Assembly: GCF_000381345.1 (NCBI RefSeq)
Contig: NZ_KB906398.1
Coordinates: 186,001-250,000 of the forward strand
DNA: 64,000 nt
Source of the DNA: Deinococcus apachensis DSM 19763
GTDB taxonomy: Bacteria > Deinococcota > Deinococci > Deinococcales > Deinococcaceae
Reading direction: 5' to 3'
Both the position numbers and the translations under genes were made by a program. A model generated the notes under the pieces. The model saw nothing but the letters and a program-made list of their open reading frames with translations, was not told the origin of the DNA and ran no database searches. Each line of letters begins with the position of its first letter. The first letter of the stretch is position 1. This document shows positions 1-7,922 of this stretch, piece after piece.

Positions 1-1
1 C

Positions 2-478
2 GAGAACGCGGGCAAGGGACCGGCGCTCAAGGCCGCCCTGGAGGCCACGGACGCCGAGTACGTGGTGATGCTCGACGCCGACCTGGTGGGCCTGACGCGC
101 GAGCACCTGGAGCGGCTCCTGAGGCCCGTCGTGGCGGGTGAGCTGGATATGGCCATCGGCGTGTTCGAGGGCGGCAGCTTCGCCAGCGACTGGGGCAACA
201 AGCTCACGCCGCACCTCAGCGGGCAGCGGGCCTGCCGCCGCGACTGGCTGCTCGGGGTGCCGCATCTGGGCGAGGAACGCTGGCCCGAGCCGCCCATCAC
301 CCATTACCTCAAGGTGACGGGGGCGCGCTGGGACTACGTGGAGCTGGGCCAGGTGCGCCAGGTCCTCAAGGAGACCAAGCGCGGCTTCTGGCGGGGCGCG
401 CGGGCCCGCACGAAGATGTACGCCGACCTCCTCACGTACCGCAGGCGGCGGAAGCGGGGCGAGCGGGGGAGTTCCTGA
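2..478 (+). CDS. Glycosyltransferase family 2, C-terminal part (5' end outside window)
   Basis: The reading frame is open from the first bases of the window, so the N-terminus is missing. The visible part begins with NAGKGPALKAAL and continues with VVMLDADLVGL. This is the nucleotide-sugar and DxD region of GT-A fold family 2 transferases, which bind UDP- or GDP-sugar through a divalent metal. The C-terminal tail is strongly basic (TYRRRRKRGE) and no membrane segment is visible in this part. The acceptor cannot be told from the fragment. The gene ends 59 bases before the next start. Confidence 0.75.
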   Translation, partial: ENAGKGPALKAALEATDAEYVVMLDADLVGLTREHLERLLRPVVAGELDMAIGVFEGGSFASDWGNKLTPHLSGQRACRRDWLLGVPHLGEERWPEPPITHYLKVTGARWDYVELGQVRQVLKETKRGFWRGARARTKMYADLLTYRRRRKRGERGSS

Positions 479-525
479 AGATGCCGTGGGCAGGGGAAGC
501 TTCTTCCTCCACGCTCCGTAGCCCC

Positions 526-531
526 TACACT
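526..531 (+). promoter_or_regulatory. -10 element TACACT of the nucleotidyltransferase gene
   Basis: TACACT lies six bases before ATG 538, the leaderless Deinococcus arrangement. No clear -35 is visible. Confidence 0.55.
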
Positions 532-537
532 CCTGCT

Positions 538-1347
538 ATGTTCAGCCCGCCGAACGCCGAAGTGGGCCGATTGCTGAGCCGCCTGACAAAGGACGTCGGG
601 CAGCACCTCGGGGACAACCTGATCGGCCTGTACCTCCACGGCTCGCTCGTGACCGGGGACTTTGACCCGGGGCGCAGTGACCTCGACCTGCTGGCACTTC
701 TCCAGACGGACCTGCACGAGCGGGAGGTCGAGGGGCTGCGGGAGATGCACGCGCGGCTGGCCGGGGACTTCCCCGCGTGGCAGGACCGCGTCGAGGTCGA
801 GTACGTGTCGGAGGCGGCGCTGCGGGACTTCAGGACGCGGCCGCACCTCATGGCGAGGATCAGCCCGGGGGAAGCGCTGCACCTGACCGAGGCGAACCGG
901 CACTACCTCCTGAACTGGTCCACGGCGCGGCGGGGAGTGGCGCTGCTCGGGCCGCCCCCAGATCAGGTGCTCCCGGAGGTCACGCGCACGGAGTTTGTCG
1001 AGGCCGTCCGCCAGCACGCGGGTTCCTGGGGGGAGTGGGTGACGGAGATGCGGCACCCCGGCGGACAGGCCTACACCGTGCTGACTCTCTGCCGCGCCCT
1101 GTACTCCACCCGGCACGGCGAACAGGTGTCCAAGAGGCGGGCGGCGGGGGAGGTCCGGCCGCTGCTGCCAGGCTGGGCGCCCCTGATCGACTGGGCTGCG
1201 GGCTGGTGGTACGGGGGCGGGCAGCAAACGCCCGACGAGGATCATTTCGATGAGGTCGTGGGCTTCGTGGGGGAGGTGAGGAGCCGGATTCTGGGCGGGC
1301 ATGACCTGCGCGGACAGCCCTCCGGTCCCTCCGGGGGCGCATGCTAG
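538..1347 (+). CDS. Aminoglycoside adenylyltransferase-like nucleotidyltransferase
   Basis: This 269-residue protein has the polymerase-beta type nucleotidyltransferase signature GSLVTGDFDPGRSDLDLL at about residues 34-51. The GS and the paired Asp residues bind ATP and metal. A C-terminal helical domain follows (TLCRALYSTRHGEQVSK...), like the DUF4111 part of AadA and ANT(9) enzymes that adenylylate streptomycin or spectinomycin. I chose ATG 538 over the in-frame ATG 481 because TACACT sits six bases upstream and the family normally starts close to the GS motif. Whether it modifies a drug or a housekeeping substrate cannot be decided. Its TAG stop forms part of the -10 hexamer of the next gene. 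Confidence 0.75.
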   Translation: MFSPPNAEVGRLLSRLTKDVGQHLGDNLIGLYLHGSLVTGDFDPGRSDLDLLALLQTDLHEREVEGLREMHARLAGDFPAWQDRVEVEYVSEAALRDFRTRPHLMARISPGEALHLTEANRHYLLNWSTARRGVALLGPPPDQVLPEVTRTEFVEAVRQHAGSWGEWVTEMRHPGGQAYTVLTLCRALYSTRHGEQVSKRRAAGEVRPLLPGWAPLIDWAAGWWYGGGQQTPDEDHFDEVVGFVGEVRSRILGGHDLRGQPSGPSGGAC

Positions 1348-1350
1348 CCT
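1345..1350 (+). promoter_or_regulatory. -10 element TAGCCT of tyrA, containing the upstream stop codon
   Basis: TAGCCT lies seven bases before ATG 1358. Its first three bases are the TAG stop codon of the preceding gene. Confidence 0.55.
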
Positions 1351-1357
1351 CGCCCTC

Positions 1358-2470
1358 ATGACTGCGCCCGCTCCCGGCTCCACGTCGCCCCGCCCCCCCT
1401 TCGAGCAGGCCGTGGTGGCGGGCGTGGGGCTGATCGGGGGCAGCGTGGCGCTGGGGTTGCGCCAGCGGCTGCTCGCCCGGCGGGTGATCGGGTACGACGC
1501 GAGCGTCGAGGTGCTGCGCGAGGCCGAGGCGCTGGGCGTGGTGGACGAGGTGCGGGCCGCGCCCGGCGAGTGGCTGCGGGAGGCGGACCTCGTGGTGCTG
1601 GCCGCCCCCATGCGGGCGCTGGCGCCCCTCGCGCGGGAGCTGGCGCCCTTCCTCTCCCCGGCAGCCCTGGTCACCGACGTGGGCAGCGTGAAGGCGGGCA
1701 TCGCCGCCGAGTTGGAGGCGCTGGGCGTGCGGAATTTCGTGCCGGGCCACCCGATGGCGGGCTCCGAGCGCGGCGGCGTGACCCACGCGCGGGCCGCCCT
1801 GCTGGAAAACGCGGTGTGGGTGCTGACTCCCACCGACCACACGCCGCTGACCGCACTGAGCCGGATGCGAACGCTCGTCGAGGCGCTGGGTGCCGCCCCG
1901 GTCGTGATGCCGCCCGACGCGCACGACCAGCTTGTGGCGACGGTGAGCCACCTGCCGTACCTCGCCAGCCTGGCCCTGACGCACCTCGTCGCGCGGGACG
2001 AGCGCCTCAGCCTGCTCGCCGCCGGGGGCTTCCGCGACCTCACCCGGGTGGCGAGCGGTGACCCCCGCATGAGCCGCGACATGGTGGTGGAAAACCGCGC
2101 GGCCCTGCGCGAGGCCCTGGCCCGCTTCCGCCGTCATCTGGAGCGCCTGGAGGCCGACCTCGACCAGCCCGACGAACTGCTCGCCGCCGCGCAGGAGGGC
2201 AAGCGGACGCGCGACAGTCTGCCTGTCGTGAGGCGCAGCTTGCTGCCCCCCAAGCACGATCTGGTCGTCGCGGTACCGGACAAACCCAACCAGATCGGCG
2301 CGGTCACGCAGGCGCTGGGGGCGGCGGGCGTGAACATCAAGGACATCGAGGTGCTCGCCATCCGTGAGGAGGGGGGGGCGATCCGCCTGGGTCTGGAGAG
2401 CCCGGAGGACGTGCGCCGGGCGGGCGAGATCCTGAGCGCGGCGGGCCTCGAGGTGCGGGGGCGGGGGTAG
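1358..2470 (+). CDS. tyrA: Prephenate dehydrogenase with C-terminal ACT domain
   Basis: This 370-residue enzyme oxidatively decarboxylates prephenate to 4-hydroxyphenylpyruvate with NAD(P)+ in tyrosine biosynthesis. The N-terminus carries the Rossmann motif GVGLIGGSVALGL. The conserved GHPMAGSE loop and VSHLPYLASLAL follow, as expected for the family. A C-terminal ACT domain (from about residue 305, VAVPDKPNQIGAVTQAL) suggests allosteric control by tyrosine. ATG 1358 is the start because TAGCCT lies seven bases upstream; the longer reading from 1301 would overlap the previous gene. No other aromatic pathway gene is adjacent. Confidence 0.93.
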   Translation: MTAPAPGSTSPRPPFEQAVVAGVGLIGGSVALGLRQRLLARRVIGYDASVEVLREAEALGVVDEVRAAPGEWLREADLVVLAAPMRALAPLARELAPFLSPAALVTDVGSVKAGIAAELEALGVRNFVPGHPMAGSERGGVTHARAALLENAVWVLTPTDHTPLTALSRMRTLVEALGAAPVVMPPDAHDQLVATVSHLPYLASLALTHLVARDERLSLLAAGGFRDLTRVASGDPRMSRDMVVENRAALREALARFRRHLERLEADLDQPDELLAAAQEGKRTRDSLPVVRRSLLPPKHDLVVAVPDKPNQIGAVTQALGAAGVNIKDIEVLAIREEGGAIRLGLESPEDVRRAGEILSAAGLEVRGRG

Positions 2471-2508
2471 TCCTGGCGGTCCTCCAACAAGCTCACGTCC
2501 CGGACAGC

Positions 2509-2514
2509 TAGAGT
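2509..2514 (+). promoter_or_regulatory. -10 element TAGAGT of the acyltransferase gene
   Basis: TAGAGT lies ten bases before ATG 2525, with no Shine-Dalgarno site in between. Confidence 0.45.
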
Positions 2515-2524
2515 TGAACACTGC

Positions 2525-3616
2525 ATGTCCGAAGCGTCCGTGCCCTCCTCCGTCCCCATCCCCGCCGCCTCGCGGCTTACCGCCATCGACACCTTCCGGG
2601 GCCTCACGATTCTGGAAGTCGTGGGGCATCACGCGACCGGGATGGGGCTGCGGCACGCGGATGTCGGCTCGACCAGCCACGACCTGCTGCTGATCCTGAA
2701 CCGCACGCTGCACTTCGCGGTCCCGGCCTTCGTGTTCCTGTCGGCGCTGGTGCTGACACGCAGCCTGCTGAAACGCTTTCAGCCCGGGCGTTACCTCTGG
2801 CGGCGGTTGACGCGGGGGGGCTGGCCCTACCTGCTGTGGACCGCCCTGTACGCGGGATGGTACGTGTGGACCGGGCAACGCGACCCGGGAACCCTGACCG
2901 ACCCGGGGCGCTGGCGCGACTGGCTGCTGTACGGCAAGGCGAGTTACCACCTGTACTTCCTGCTGGTGGCGCTGGAGGTCTACGTCGTGCTGCCGTTCCT
3001 GCTGCCGCTGGCACGGCGCAGACCATCCATCACCGCTGCGCTCGTCGGCGGGCTGGCGGTGCAGCTCGGGCTGTACCTGCTCAACCGCCAGGTGCTGCAC
3101 CTCCCCTTTCCGGCGAGCACCGTGCTGTGGTACGCCCTGCCCGTCAGCCTGGGGCTCGCGGTGGGGGCGCGGCTGGACGAGTTCCAGACGTGGTGGCGAC
3201 GGCGGCGCCGGTTGCTGCTGCCGCTGCTGGCGGTGACCTATGCCGTTTACCTGCCCGTCGCGGTCGCCTACGTGCGGGGAACGCCCGTGGTCCCCGTGGT
3301 CTACAACGGCCTGAGCTGGAGCTACACGGCCCTGGTCGCGCTCGCGCTCTTGGGGGTGGCGTACTGGCTGGAGCGCGGGGCGCAAGGCCGGACCTTCAAA
3401 CGGGTCATCGCCACGCTGGGCACGGTCAGCCTCCCCATCTACCTGCTGCACCCGGCGCTGCTCCAGGCGCTGGAACGTTACCGGGCGCCAGAAGGAGAGC
3501 CCCTTGAGCTGGCCTTCAATGTGCTGCTGTACGCGCTGATCGCGCTCGTGGTGCCCGCGCTGATCGGGCGCAGGCTGCTGGGCAAGAAGCTGGGGCTGCT
3601 GCTGTTCGGGCGCTGA
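2525..3616 (+). CDS. Acyltransferase family 3 membrane protein
   Basis: This 363-residue integral membrane protein has about ten hydrophobic segments. It opens with the acyltransferase 3 signature: TAIDTFRGLTILEVVGHH supplies the conserved Asp-Arg-Gly and His near the first membrane helix. The family (OatA, WecH, NodX type) transfers acetyl or other acyl groups to cell-wall or capsule sugars. A basic patch at WWRRRRRL marks a cytoplasmic loop. The target polymer is unknown. Confidence 0.82.
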   Translation: MSEASVPSSVPIPAASRLTAIDTFRGLTILEVVGHHATGMGLRHADVGSTSHDLLLILNRTLHFAVPAFVFLSALVLTRSLLKRFQPGRYLWRRLTRGGWPYLLWTALYAGWYVWTGQRDPGTLTDPGRWRDWLLYGKASYHLYFLLVALEVYVVLPFLLPLARRRPSITAALVGGLAVQLGLYLLNRQVLHLPFPASTVLWYALPVSLGLAVGARLDEFQTWWRRRRRLLLPLLAVTYAVYLPVAVAYVRGTPVVPVVYNGLSWSYTALVALALLGVAYWLERGAQGRTFKRVIATLGTVSLPIYLLHPALLQALERYRAPEGEPLELAFNVLLYALIALVVPALIGRRLLGKKLGLLLFGR

Positions 3617-3652
3617 TCCCGCCGAGTCAGGTCACCGTCACTGCCCAGACGC

Positions 3653-3658
3653 TAGAGT
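3653..3658 (+). promoter_or_regulatory. -10 element TAGAGT of the hydrolase gene
   Basis: TAGAGT lies eleven bases before ATG 3670. The same hexamer precedes the neighbouring acyltransferase gene. Confidence 0.4.
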
Positions 3659-3669
3659 GCGGCCCGCCG

Positions 3670-4527
3670 ATGCGTCTCGCCCCCCTGTTCCTGCTCTGCA
3701 CGCTGCTCGCCGCCCTACCCGTCACCGCGCGGGCCGCCGCCTCGATTCCGGCCACCCCGCCCGCCTGGGTGCTGCCACTGCCCCGCGCGGCCGACACGGT
3801 GCGGCTCGACCGGATCAGCGGCCCGTCGTTCCTGCGGGTGCCGCCCGAGTGCTACCGGCGCGAGTGCGCCCTGGTGATCGTGTCGCACCCGCGCGGCCAG
3901 AGCGGCGAGCGGCTGCACGCCAGCCCCTTCGTCGGGTCGTTGGTGGACGCCCTGCTGGCCGCCCCCTTCGCGGTGCTGCTCAGCAACGACGGGGGGCCGT
4001 ACACCTGGGGCAGCCCGGCCGCGCTCGAACAGGTCGCGGGCCTGCGCGAGGAGGCCGTGAGCAACTTCGCCTGGAACGGCCGCACCTACGCCCTGGGCCT
4101 GAGCATGGGCGGCCTGCTCGCATTGAGGAGCGCCCTGCCCGGCAGCCCCTACCGCGTTTCGGGCGTGGCGCTGATCGACGCCTGGGCCGACCTGGAGGGC
4201 GCCTGGAACACCGGGGACGGCCGCCGCACGGAGGTGGAGGATGCCTACGGCTCGGGGAGCAACCTCGCCACCCTGAATCCGCTGCCGCTCCTCCGGGCCA
4301 GGTCCCCCCTCCCCCTGTTCGTGGTCGCCAGCCCCGACGACAAGGTCGTGCCCATGGGCAGCAACGGCGAGCCATTGTTCACCCATGCCGAGCCCGGCGT
4401 CAGCGAGTTCGTGAAGGTCAGCGGCCCGCACCTGGGGGGCAACCGCTTCTCGCCCACCGTCGCCCGGCATCTCGCCGCCTTTTTCGAGCGGCTGGAGGTC
4501 CGGGCGCAGGAGCAGGCCCGGCGGTAG
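3670..4527 (+). CDS. Secreted alpha/beta hydrolase
   Basis: This 285-residue protein starts with a signal peptide (hydrophobic LFLLCTLLAALPVTARAAA). It contains the nucleophile elbow GLSMGG, and the likely catalytic His lies near SGPHLGG close to the C-terminus. An Asp for the triad is plausible in ASPDDKVVP. The two Cys in PPECYRRECALVI may form an exported disulfide. The substrate is unknown. A hairpin about 20 bases after the stop looks like its terminator. Confidence 0.75.
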   Translation: MRLAPLFLLCTLLAALPVTARAAASIPATPPAWVLPLPRAADTVRLDRISGPSFLRVPPECYRRECALVIVSHPRGQSGERLHASPFVGSLVDALLAAPFAVLLSNDGGPYTWGSPAALEQVAGLREEAVSNFAWNGRTYALGLSMGGLLALRSALPGSPYRVSGVALIDAWADLEGAWNTGDGRRTEVEDAYGSGSNLATLNPLPLLRARSPLPLFVVASPDDKVVPMGSNGEPLFTHAEPGVSEFVKVSGPHLGGNRFSPTVARHLAAFFERLEVRAQEQARR

Positions 4528-4544
4528 GTCGGGGGCAAAGGCAA

Positions 4545-4574
4545 AGGCTCCGGGAAACGTGCCTCCCGGAGCCT
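4545..4574 (+). terminator. Hairpin terminator after the hydrolase gene
   Basis: Arms AGGCTCCGGGA and TCCCGGAGCCT form an 11-bp perfect stem with an 8-base loop. A GT-rich tail follows, not a pure T tract. Confidence 0.55.
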
Positions 4575-4620
4575 GTTGGTTGTTGGAAACAAGACAAAAC
4601 CCAGTGGAGGCGCGGCCTTT

Positions 4621-4660
4621 CTCCTCTCCCCTCGTGGGAGACTCGCAGAACTGCTTGCAG
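4621..4660 (+). repeat. Dispersed repeat, copy 1
   Basis: The core ACTCGCAGAACTGCTTGCAG matches the copy at 26208-26271 in the same orientation and the copy at 4770-4832 in inverted orientation. A C/T-rich, G-rich hairpin-like flank (CTCCTCTCCCCTCGTGGGAG) precedes the core. The stretch 4528-4846 between the hydrolase and argS holds no gene; it holds this repeat pair plus the terminator. Confidence 0.6.
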
Positions 4661-4678
4661 CCTGGTACAGCTCCGCGG

Positions 4679-4700
4679 GAGAGGGCCGGGGTGAGGGGGC
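4679..4700. repeat. Short dispersed repeat of the GAGAGGGCCGGGGTGAGGG type
   Basis: GAGAGGGCCGGGGTGAGGG is a short intergenic repeat I recognise from many GC-rich genomes. Only one copy is seen in this window, between the two inverted dispersed repeats. Confidence 0.4.
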
Positions 4701-4769
4701 GCGTGAGTAGCTTCACCGCTGGCAAGAGGGCTTGCCTCATCTCCTCACCGCGCCGCAGGTCGAGACTGC

Positions 4770-4832
4770 TCACCCCCTCTGCAAGCAGCTCTGCGAGTCC
4801 CAGCCCCCCTCAAGAGGAGGGACTTTTTATTC
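4770..4832 (-). repeat. Dispersed repeat, copy 2, ending in a terminator-like hairpin
   Basis: CACCCCCTCTGCAAGCAGCT continues into CTGCGAGTCCCA, then a short hairpin (CCCTC AAGA GGAGGG) and a T tract ACTTTTTATT. The copy at 26208-26271, read on the minus strand, has the same order of core, hairpin and TTTTTT. The element ends 14 bases beyond the argS stop. Confidence 0.65.
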
Positions 4833-4846
4833 CTCCTGCACGCCCT

Positions 4847-6676
4847 TTACATCGCGCTTGGAACCTCAATCCCGATCAGGGCCAGGGTCTCCTCAAAGCC
4901 CTTCCTGAGGCGGCCGACGAGGGCGAGGCGGGCTTCGCGCAGTCCCTCGGGGCTATGGAGGACGTTGGTCGCGGACTTCCCGGCCTTGTCACGGGCATTG
5001 AACCAGGCATTGAAGGCGGTGGCGAGGTCAAGAGCGTACTGGGCAATCACGTGCGGCGAGTGGATGCGGACCGATTGCTCGACGATCTCGGGCAGCTTGG
5101 CGACCATCTTGGCGAGGGCGAGGTCGAGGTCGGGCATCGCGTTCCAATCCGCCCCGGTCCCATCAATGGCATACCCGGCTTCCTGGGCTTTTCGCAGGAT
5201 GCTCGCGGCGCGGACGGCGGCGTACTGCACGTAGGGCGCCGTGTCGCCGTTGAGCGCGAGCGCCTGCTCCCAGCGGAAGTCGATCTTGCGCGTCGGCTCG
5301 GCCTTGAGCATGGCGAAGCGGATGGCGCCGATGCCGATGCGGCGGGCGATTTCCCCCGCGTCGTCCCGTCCCGCCAGCTCAGGGTTGAGCTTTTCCAGCT
5401 CGACGAGCGCCCGCCTCTGCGCCTCGTCCATCGCCTCGTCCGCGCTGACGGCGATGCCCCTCCGCCCACTGATGGTCTGCCCCTCCAGGGTCACGAAGGC
5501 GTAGGAGAGGTGGATGCTGCGTTCCTCTTCCTCCGGGTGGCCCGCCACGCCCAGGGACGCCTTCACGATCTTCTGCGGGTGCTCCTGGCGCGAGTCGATC
5601 ACGTTGATGACCTCCTGCGCGTGGCCGAAGCGGCGCTCGGTGTCGGGCTGGCCGTCGGGGGCACTCGTCCAGACGGTCTTGCCCTCGGGGTCCTGGATGA
5701 ACGGCTTGAACCGCATCCCCTCGAAGAGGCCAAACTTCCAGAACTGGTAGCCGATGTCCTTGGCCGCGTACATCGCCGTGCCGTCTGAGCGCATCAGCAC
5801 CACGTTCGGCTCCTCCAGGCCAGGCATGAACTCGGACACGTCCATCACGAAGGCGCCCGCGTACTTGCCTTCGGTGGGGTGCGAGGTGGAGCGGCTCTCC
5901 TCCAGAATGTTCATCGCCTGCGCGAGAAAGCCGCTGCCCACCACGTCCGACTCCCAGTTCAGCAGGTCGTAGCGGGCACCCAGCCGGAAACAGGTTTCCA
6001 GGTGCGCGCGGACGACCTTTTCAATCTCGGAGCGGAGTTCCCCGGCCTCCAGACGGTGTATGACGGCGCTGATGCCCTCTTCGAGGCTGGGCTTCTCCGG
6101 GTCGGCGTTCAGGCGCACGTAGCCCTCCCCCAGCCAGTGGTCGTACTTCTGCACGCCGTCCCAGACGCGGTGGTAGTGGCTAACTGCAAAGAGAGCCTCG
6201 GCGGCCTGGCGCCCGGTGTCGTCGATGTAGTTCTGCACCTCGACCGTATGCCCCGCCGCCCGGAAGATGCGGGCCATGGAGTCGCCCAGCACCACGTTCC
6301 GTAGGTGACCGACGTGCAGTTCCTTGTTGGGGTTGACGGAGGTATGCTCGATGACGACCTTGCCACCCTTGGCCGGGATCAGGGTCGGCTCCTCCACGAC
6401 CTGACGCACGAACGTCCCCACATCCACGAAGAAGTTCAGGAAAGGCCCGGCGGCCTCCACGCGGGAGATGCCCTGGGGAAGCTCGACCTTCTCGGCCAGT
6501 TGTGCCGCGACCTGCGCGGGGTTTTGCCCCAGCGCCTTGGCGATCTGAAAGGCGGCAGGCGTACCGTAGTCGCCGGGCTTGTTCGCCGGGGTTTCCTGAA
6601 TCGCCACGTCCACAGGAGCGCCGAGGTCAGCGGCGGCCCGTTCGACGGCGGCTTTGAGTTCGGCCTTGAGGTCCAT
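4847..6676 (-). CDS. argS: Arginyl-tRNA synthetase
   Basis: This class Ia enzyme (609 residues) attaches arginine to tRNA-Arg in the cytoplasm. The N-terminal tRNA-binding domain is followed by the catalytic core with HVGHLRN (HIGH motif). The KMSKS-like loop appears as TISGRRG. A C-terminal DALR anticodon-binding domain contains AQYALDLATAFNAWF. ATG 6676 is preferred over TTG 6685 because the -10 hexamer TAGAAT is eight bases upstream of that ATG, and the TTG abuts the hexamer. The gene stands alone and ends inside a repeat-rich intergenic region. Confidence 0.96.
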   Translation of the reverse strand: MDLKAELKAAVERAAADLGAPVDVAIQETPANKPGDYGTPAAFQIAKALGQNPAQVAAQLAEKVELPQGISRVEAAGPFLNFFVDVGTFVRQVVEEPTLIPAKGGKVVIEHTSVNPNKELHVGHLRNVVLGDSMARIFRAAGHTVEVQNYIDDTGRQAAEALFAVSHYHRVWDGVQKYDHWLGEGYVRLNADPEKPSLEEGISAVIHRLEAGELRSEIEKVVRAHLETCFRLGARYDLLNWESDVVGSGFLAQAMNILEESRSTSHPTEGKYAGAFVMDVSEFMPGLEEPNVVLMRSDGTAMYAAKDIGYQFWKFGLFEGMRFKPFIQDPEGKTVWTSAPDGQPDTERRFGHAQEVINVIDSRQEHPQKIVKASLGVAGHPEEEERSIHLSYAFVTLEGQTISGRRGIAVSADEAMDEAQRRALVELEKLNPELAGRDDAGEIARRIGIGAIRFAMLKAEPTRKIDFRWEQALALNGDTAPYVQYAAVRAASILRKAQEAGYAIDGTGADWNAMPDLDLALAKMVAKLPEIVEQSVRIHSPHVIAQYALDLATAFNAWFNARDKAGKSATNVLHSPEGLREARLALVGRLRKGFEETLALIGIEVPSAM

Positions 6677-6684
6677 AACGGGCA

Positions 6685-6690
6685 ATTCTA
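6685..6690 (-). promoter_or_regulatory. -10 element TAGAAT of argS
   Basis: TAGAAT on the minus strand lies eight bases before ATG 6676. Confidence 0.55.
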
Positions 6691-6741
6691 ACAGCGAGCG
6701 GGAGGGGGTGGGGAGTTAGGGGTCAGTCCTGTCCGGGCCGA

Positions 6742-7257
6742 CTACCGCACCTCCAGCGCCACCGCCGGGGCCTGCACGCGCACGGTCTTGCCGCCCACCT
6801 CCCCGTCAAACCAGGCGGTCAGGGTGTAGGCGCCGGGCGGCAGGGACGGCAGGGTGCGCCGCAGCGTCAACGTCTCGCCGGGACGGAGGGTGCGGGTGAA
6901 CTGGAGTTCCGGGCAGTTCAGGCGGCCCTTGGGGGCGGGACCCGCGACGGCCGGACCTCCCTCGCGGGACAGGGCGACGTAGGGAGGCAGGCCGCAGGCT
7001 CCCCAGTTGACCTCCGCGGCGTACCGCAGGGTCAGGAGCCGCCGGTCCACGTTGATCAGGGTGAGGGCCACCGTCACACCCCGCCCGGTCGCCGTCGCCT
7101 CCGCCTGGGCGGCGAGGGGGGCTCCACCCTCCGTGGTCGTGGCGGCAGAAGAGGACTGGCCCGGGGAGGAGGGCGCAGGATGGCGTTCAGGAAACGTGCC
7201 GAGCAGCGCGCAGCTTCCCAGCAGGCACGGCAGCAAGGCCAGGAGCACACGCCTCAT
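6742..7257 (-). CDS. Lipoprotein with BsuPI-like beta domain
   Basis: This 171-residue protein has a lipoprotein signal (LLALLPCLLGSCALL; acylated Cys about residue 16). A Ser/Thr-rich linker follows, then a beta-rich domain ending in LPPGAYTLTAWFDGEVGGK. That ending resembles the BsuPI/proteinase-inhibitor fold. It is a clear paralogue of the protein encoded just upstream, which ends in PAGDYIIEGWFGG. A strong site AAGGAGG stands before ATG 7257, and only 11 bases separate the two genes, so they form an operon. Function is unknown; a role in binding or inhibiting a periplasmic protein is only inferred. Confidence 0.65.
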   Translation of the reverse strand: MRRVLLALLPCLLGSCALLGTFPERHPAPSSPGQSSSAATTTEGGAPLAAQAEATATGRGVTVALTLINVDRRLLTLRYAAEVNWGACGLPPYVALSREGGPAVAGPAPKGRLNCPELQFTRTLRPGETLTLRRTLPSLPPGAYTLTAWFDGEVGGKTVRVQAPAVALEVR

Positions 7258-7268
7258 CTCGGACCTCC

Positions 7269-7787
7269 TTACTGGACGGTGACGCGCACAGGCTGGGCGG
7301 GCACCTTGACGCGCGTGTCATCCGCGAAGCCCCCGAACCACCCCTCGATGATGTAGTCCCCAGCGGGCAGGTCGAGGTCACGGGTAAAGACCACGTTGCC
7401 ATTCGCCGGGGCGGTCTTGGTCATGAGTTCCTGCGTGCAGATGCGGGGTTCCGCCCCGGGCGCCGGGTACACCACCTCGCGGGTGCCCACCCGCAGGACG
7501 CGCACGGTCGGCGCAAAGGCGCAGTTCTGGTCATTGTCACGCCCCACGCCGAATGTGATTGGGCCGGCCAGGCTGCTCTTCAGCGTCAGGGTGAGGGGAA
7601 TGGACCCGGTCACGTTGCGGGGAGCGGCGAGCGTGGCGGTCACGCCGCTCAGCGGGGCAGGCGTGGTTGTGAGCGTCGTCGCCGGAGAAGTCCCCGTGCT
7701 GTTCGTGGAGCCGGGCGGAACTTGCTGCGCGGCGACGGAAAACGGCAGGGCCAGCAGGGCCGCGAGGGCCAGAACGCGGGAGGACAT
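7269..7787 (-). CDS. Secreted BsuPI-like protein, paralogue of its neighbour
   Basis: This 172-residue exported protein has signal peptide ALAALLALPFSVAAQQ, a Thr/Ser/Pro linker and one beta domain with two Cys (QNCAFAP and RICTQEL) that could pair. The C-terminal half aligns with the downstream lipoprotein. ATG 7787 is chosen over the upstream ATG 7811 because TACGCT sits six bases before it, inside the longer reading. First gene of a two-gene operon. Confidence 0.65.
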   Translation of the reverse strand: MSSRVLALAALLALPFSVAAQQVPPGSTNSTGTSPATTLTTTPAPLSGVTATLAAPRNVTGSIPLTLTLKSSLAGPITFGVGRDNDQNCAFAPTVRVLRVGTREVVYPAPGAEPRICTQELMTKTAPANGNVVFTRDLDLPAGDYIIEGWFGGFADDTRVKVPAQPVRVTVQ

Positions 7788-7793
7788 GGGGTG

Positions 7794-7799
7794 AGCGTA
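7794..7799 (-). promoter_or_regulatory. -10 element TACGCT of the two-gene secreted-protein operon
   Basis: TACGCT lies six bases before ATG 7787 on the minus strand. Confidence 0.45.
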
Positions 7800-7922
7800 C
7801 CCGGTGGGCATGACGGGAGGCTGAACAGTTGCGGGGGATGGGGTGCGGGTTGATGGTTCGGCAGTAGTAGAGTTCGGTCCCCGTCACGTTCTTCCGCTCA
7901 TCGGTCACCAGGAGGCCTTTGC

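Noticed and set aside
334..5788. Long readings antisense to tyrA, the acyltransferase, the hydrolase and argS (up to 823 codons, e.g. 980-3451 minus)
   Set aside because: They are Arg/Gly/Pro/Ala-rich shadows caused by high GC at third positions; the opposite strand has recognised genes with clear motifs.
6677..6685. TTG 6685 as argS start
   Set aside because: It directly abuts the -10 hexamer TAGAAT, leaving no room for a transcription start.
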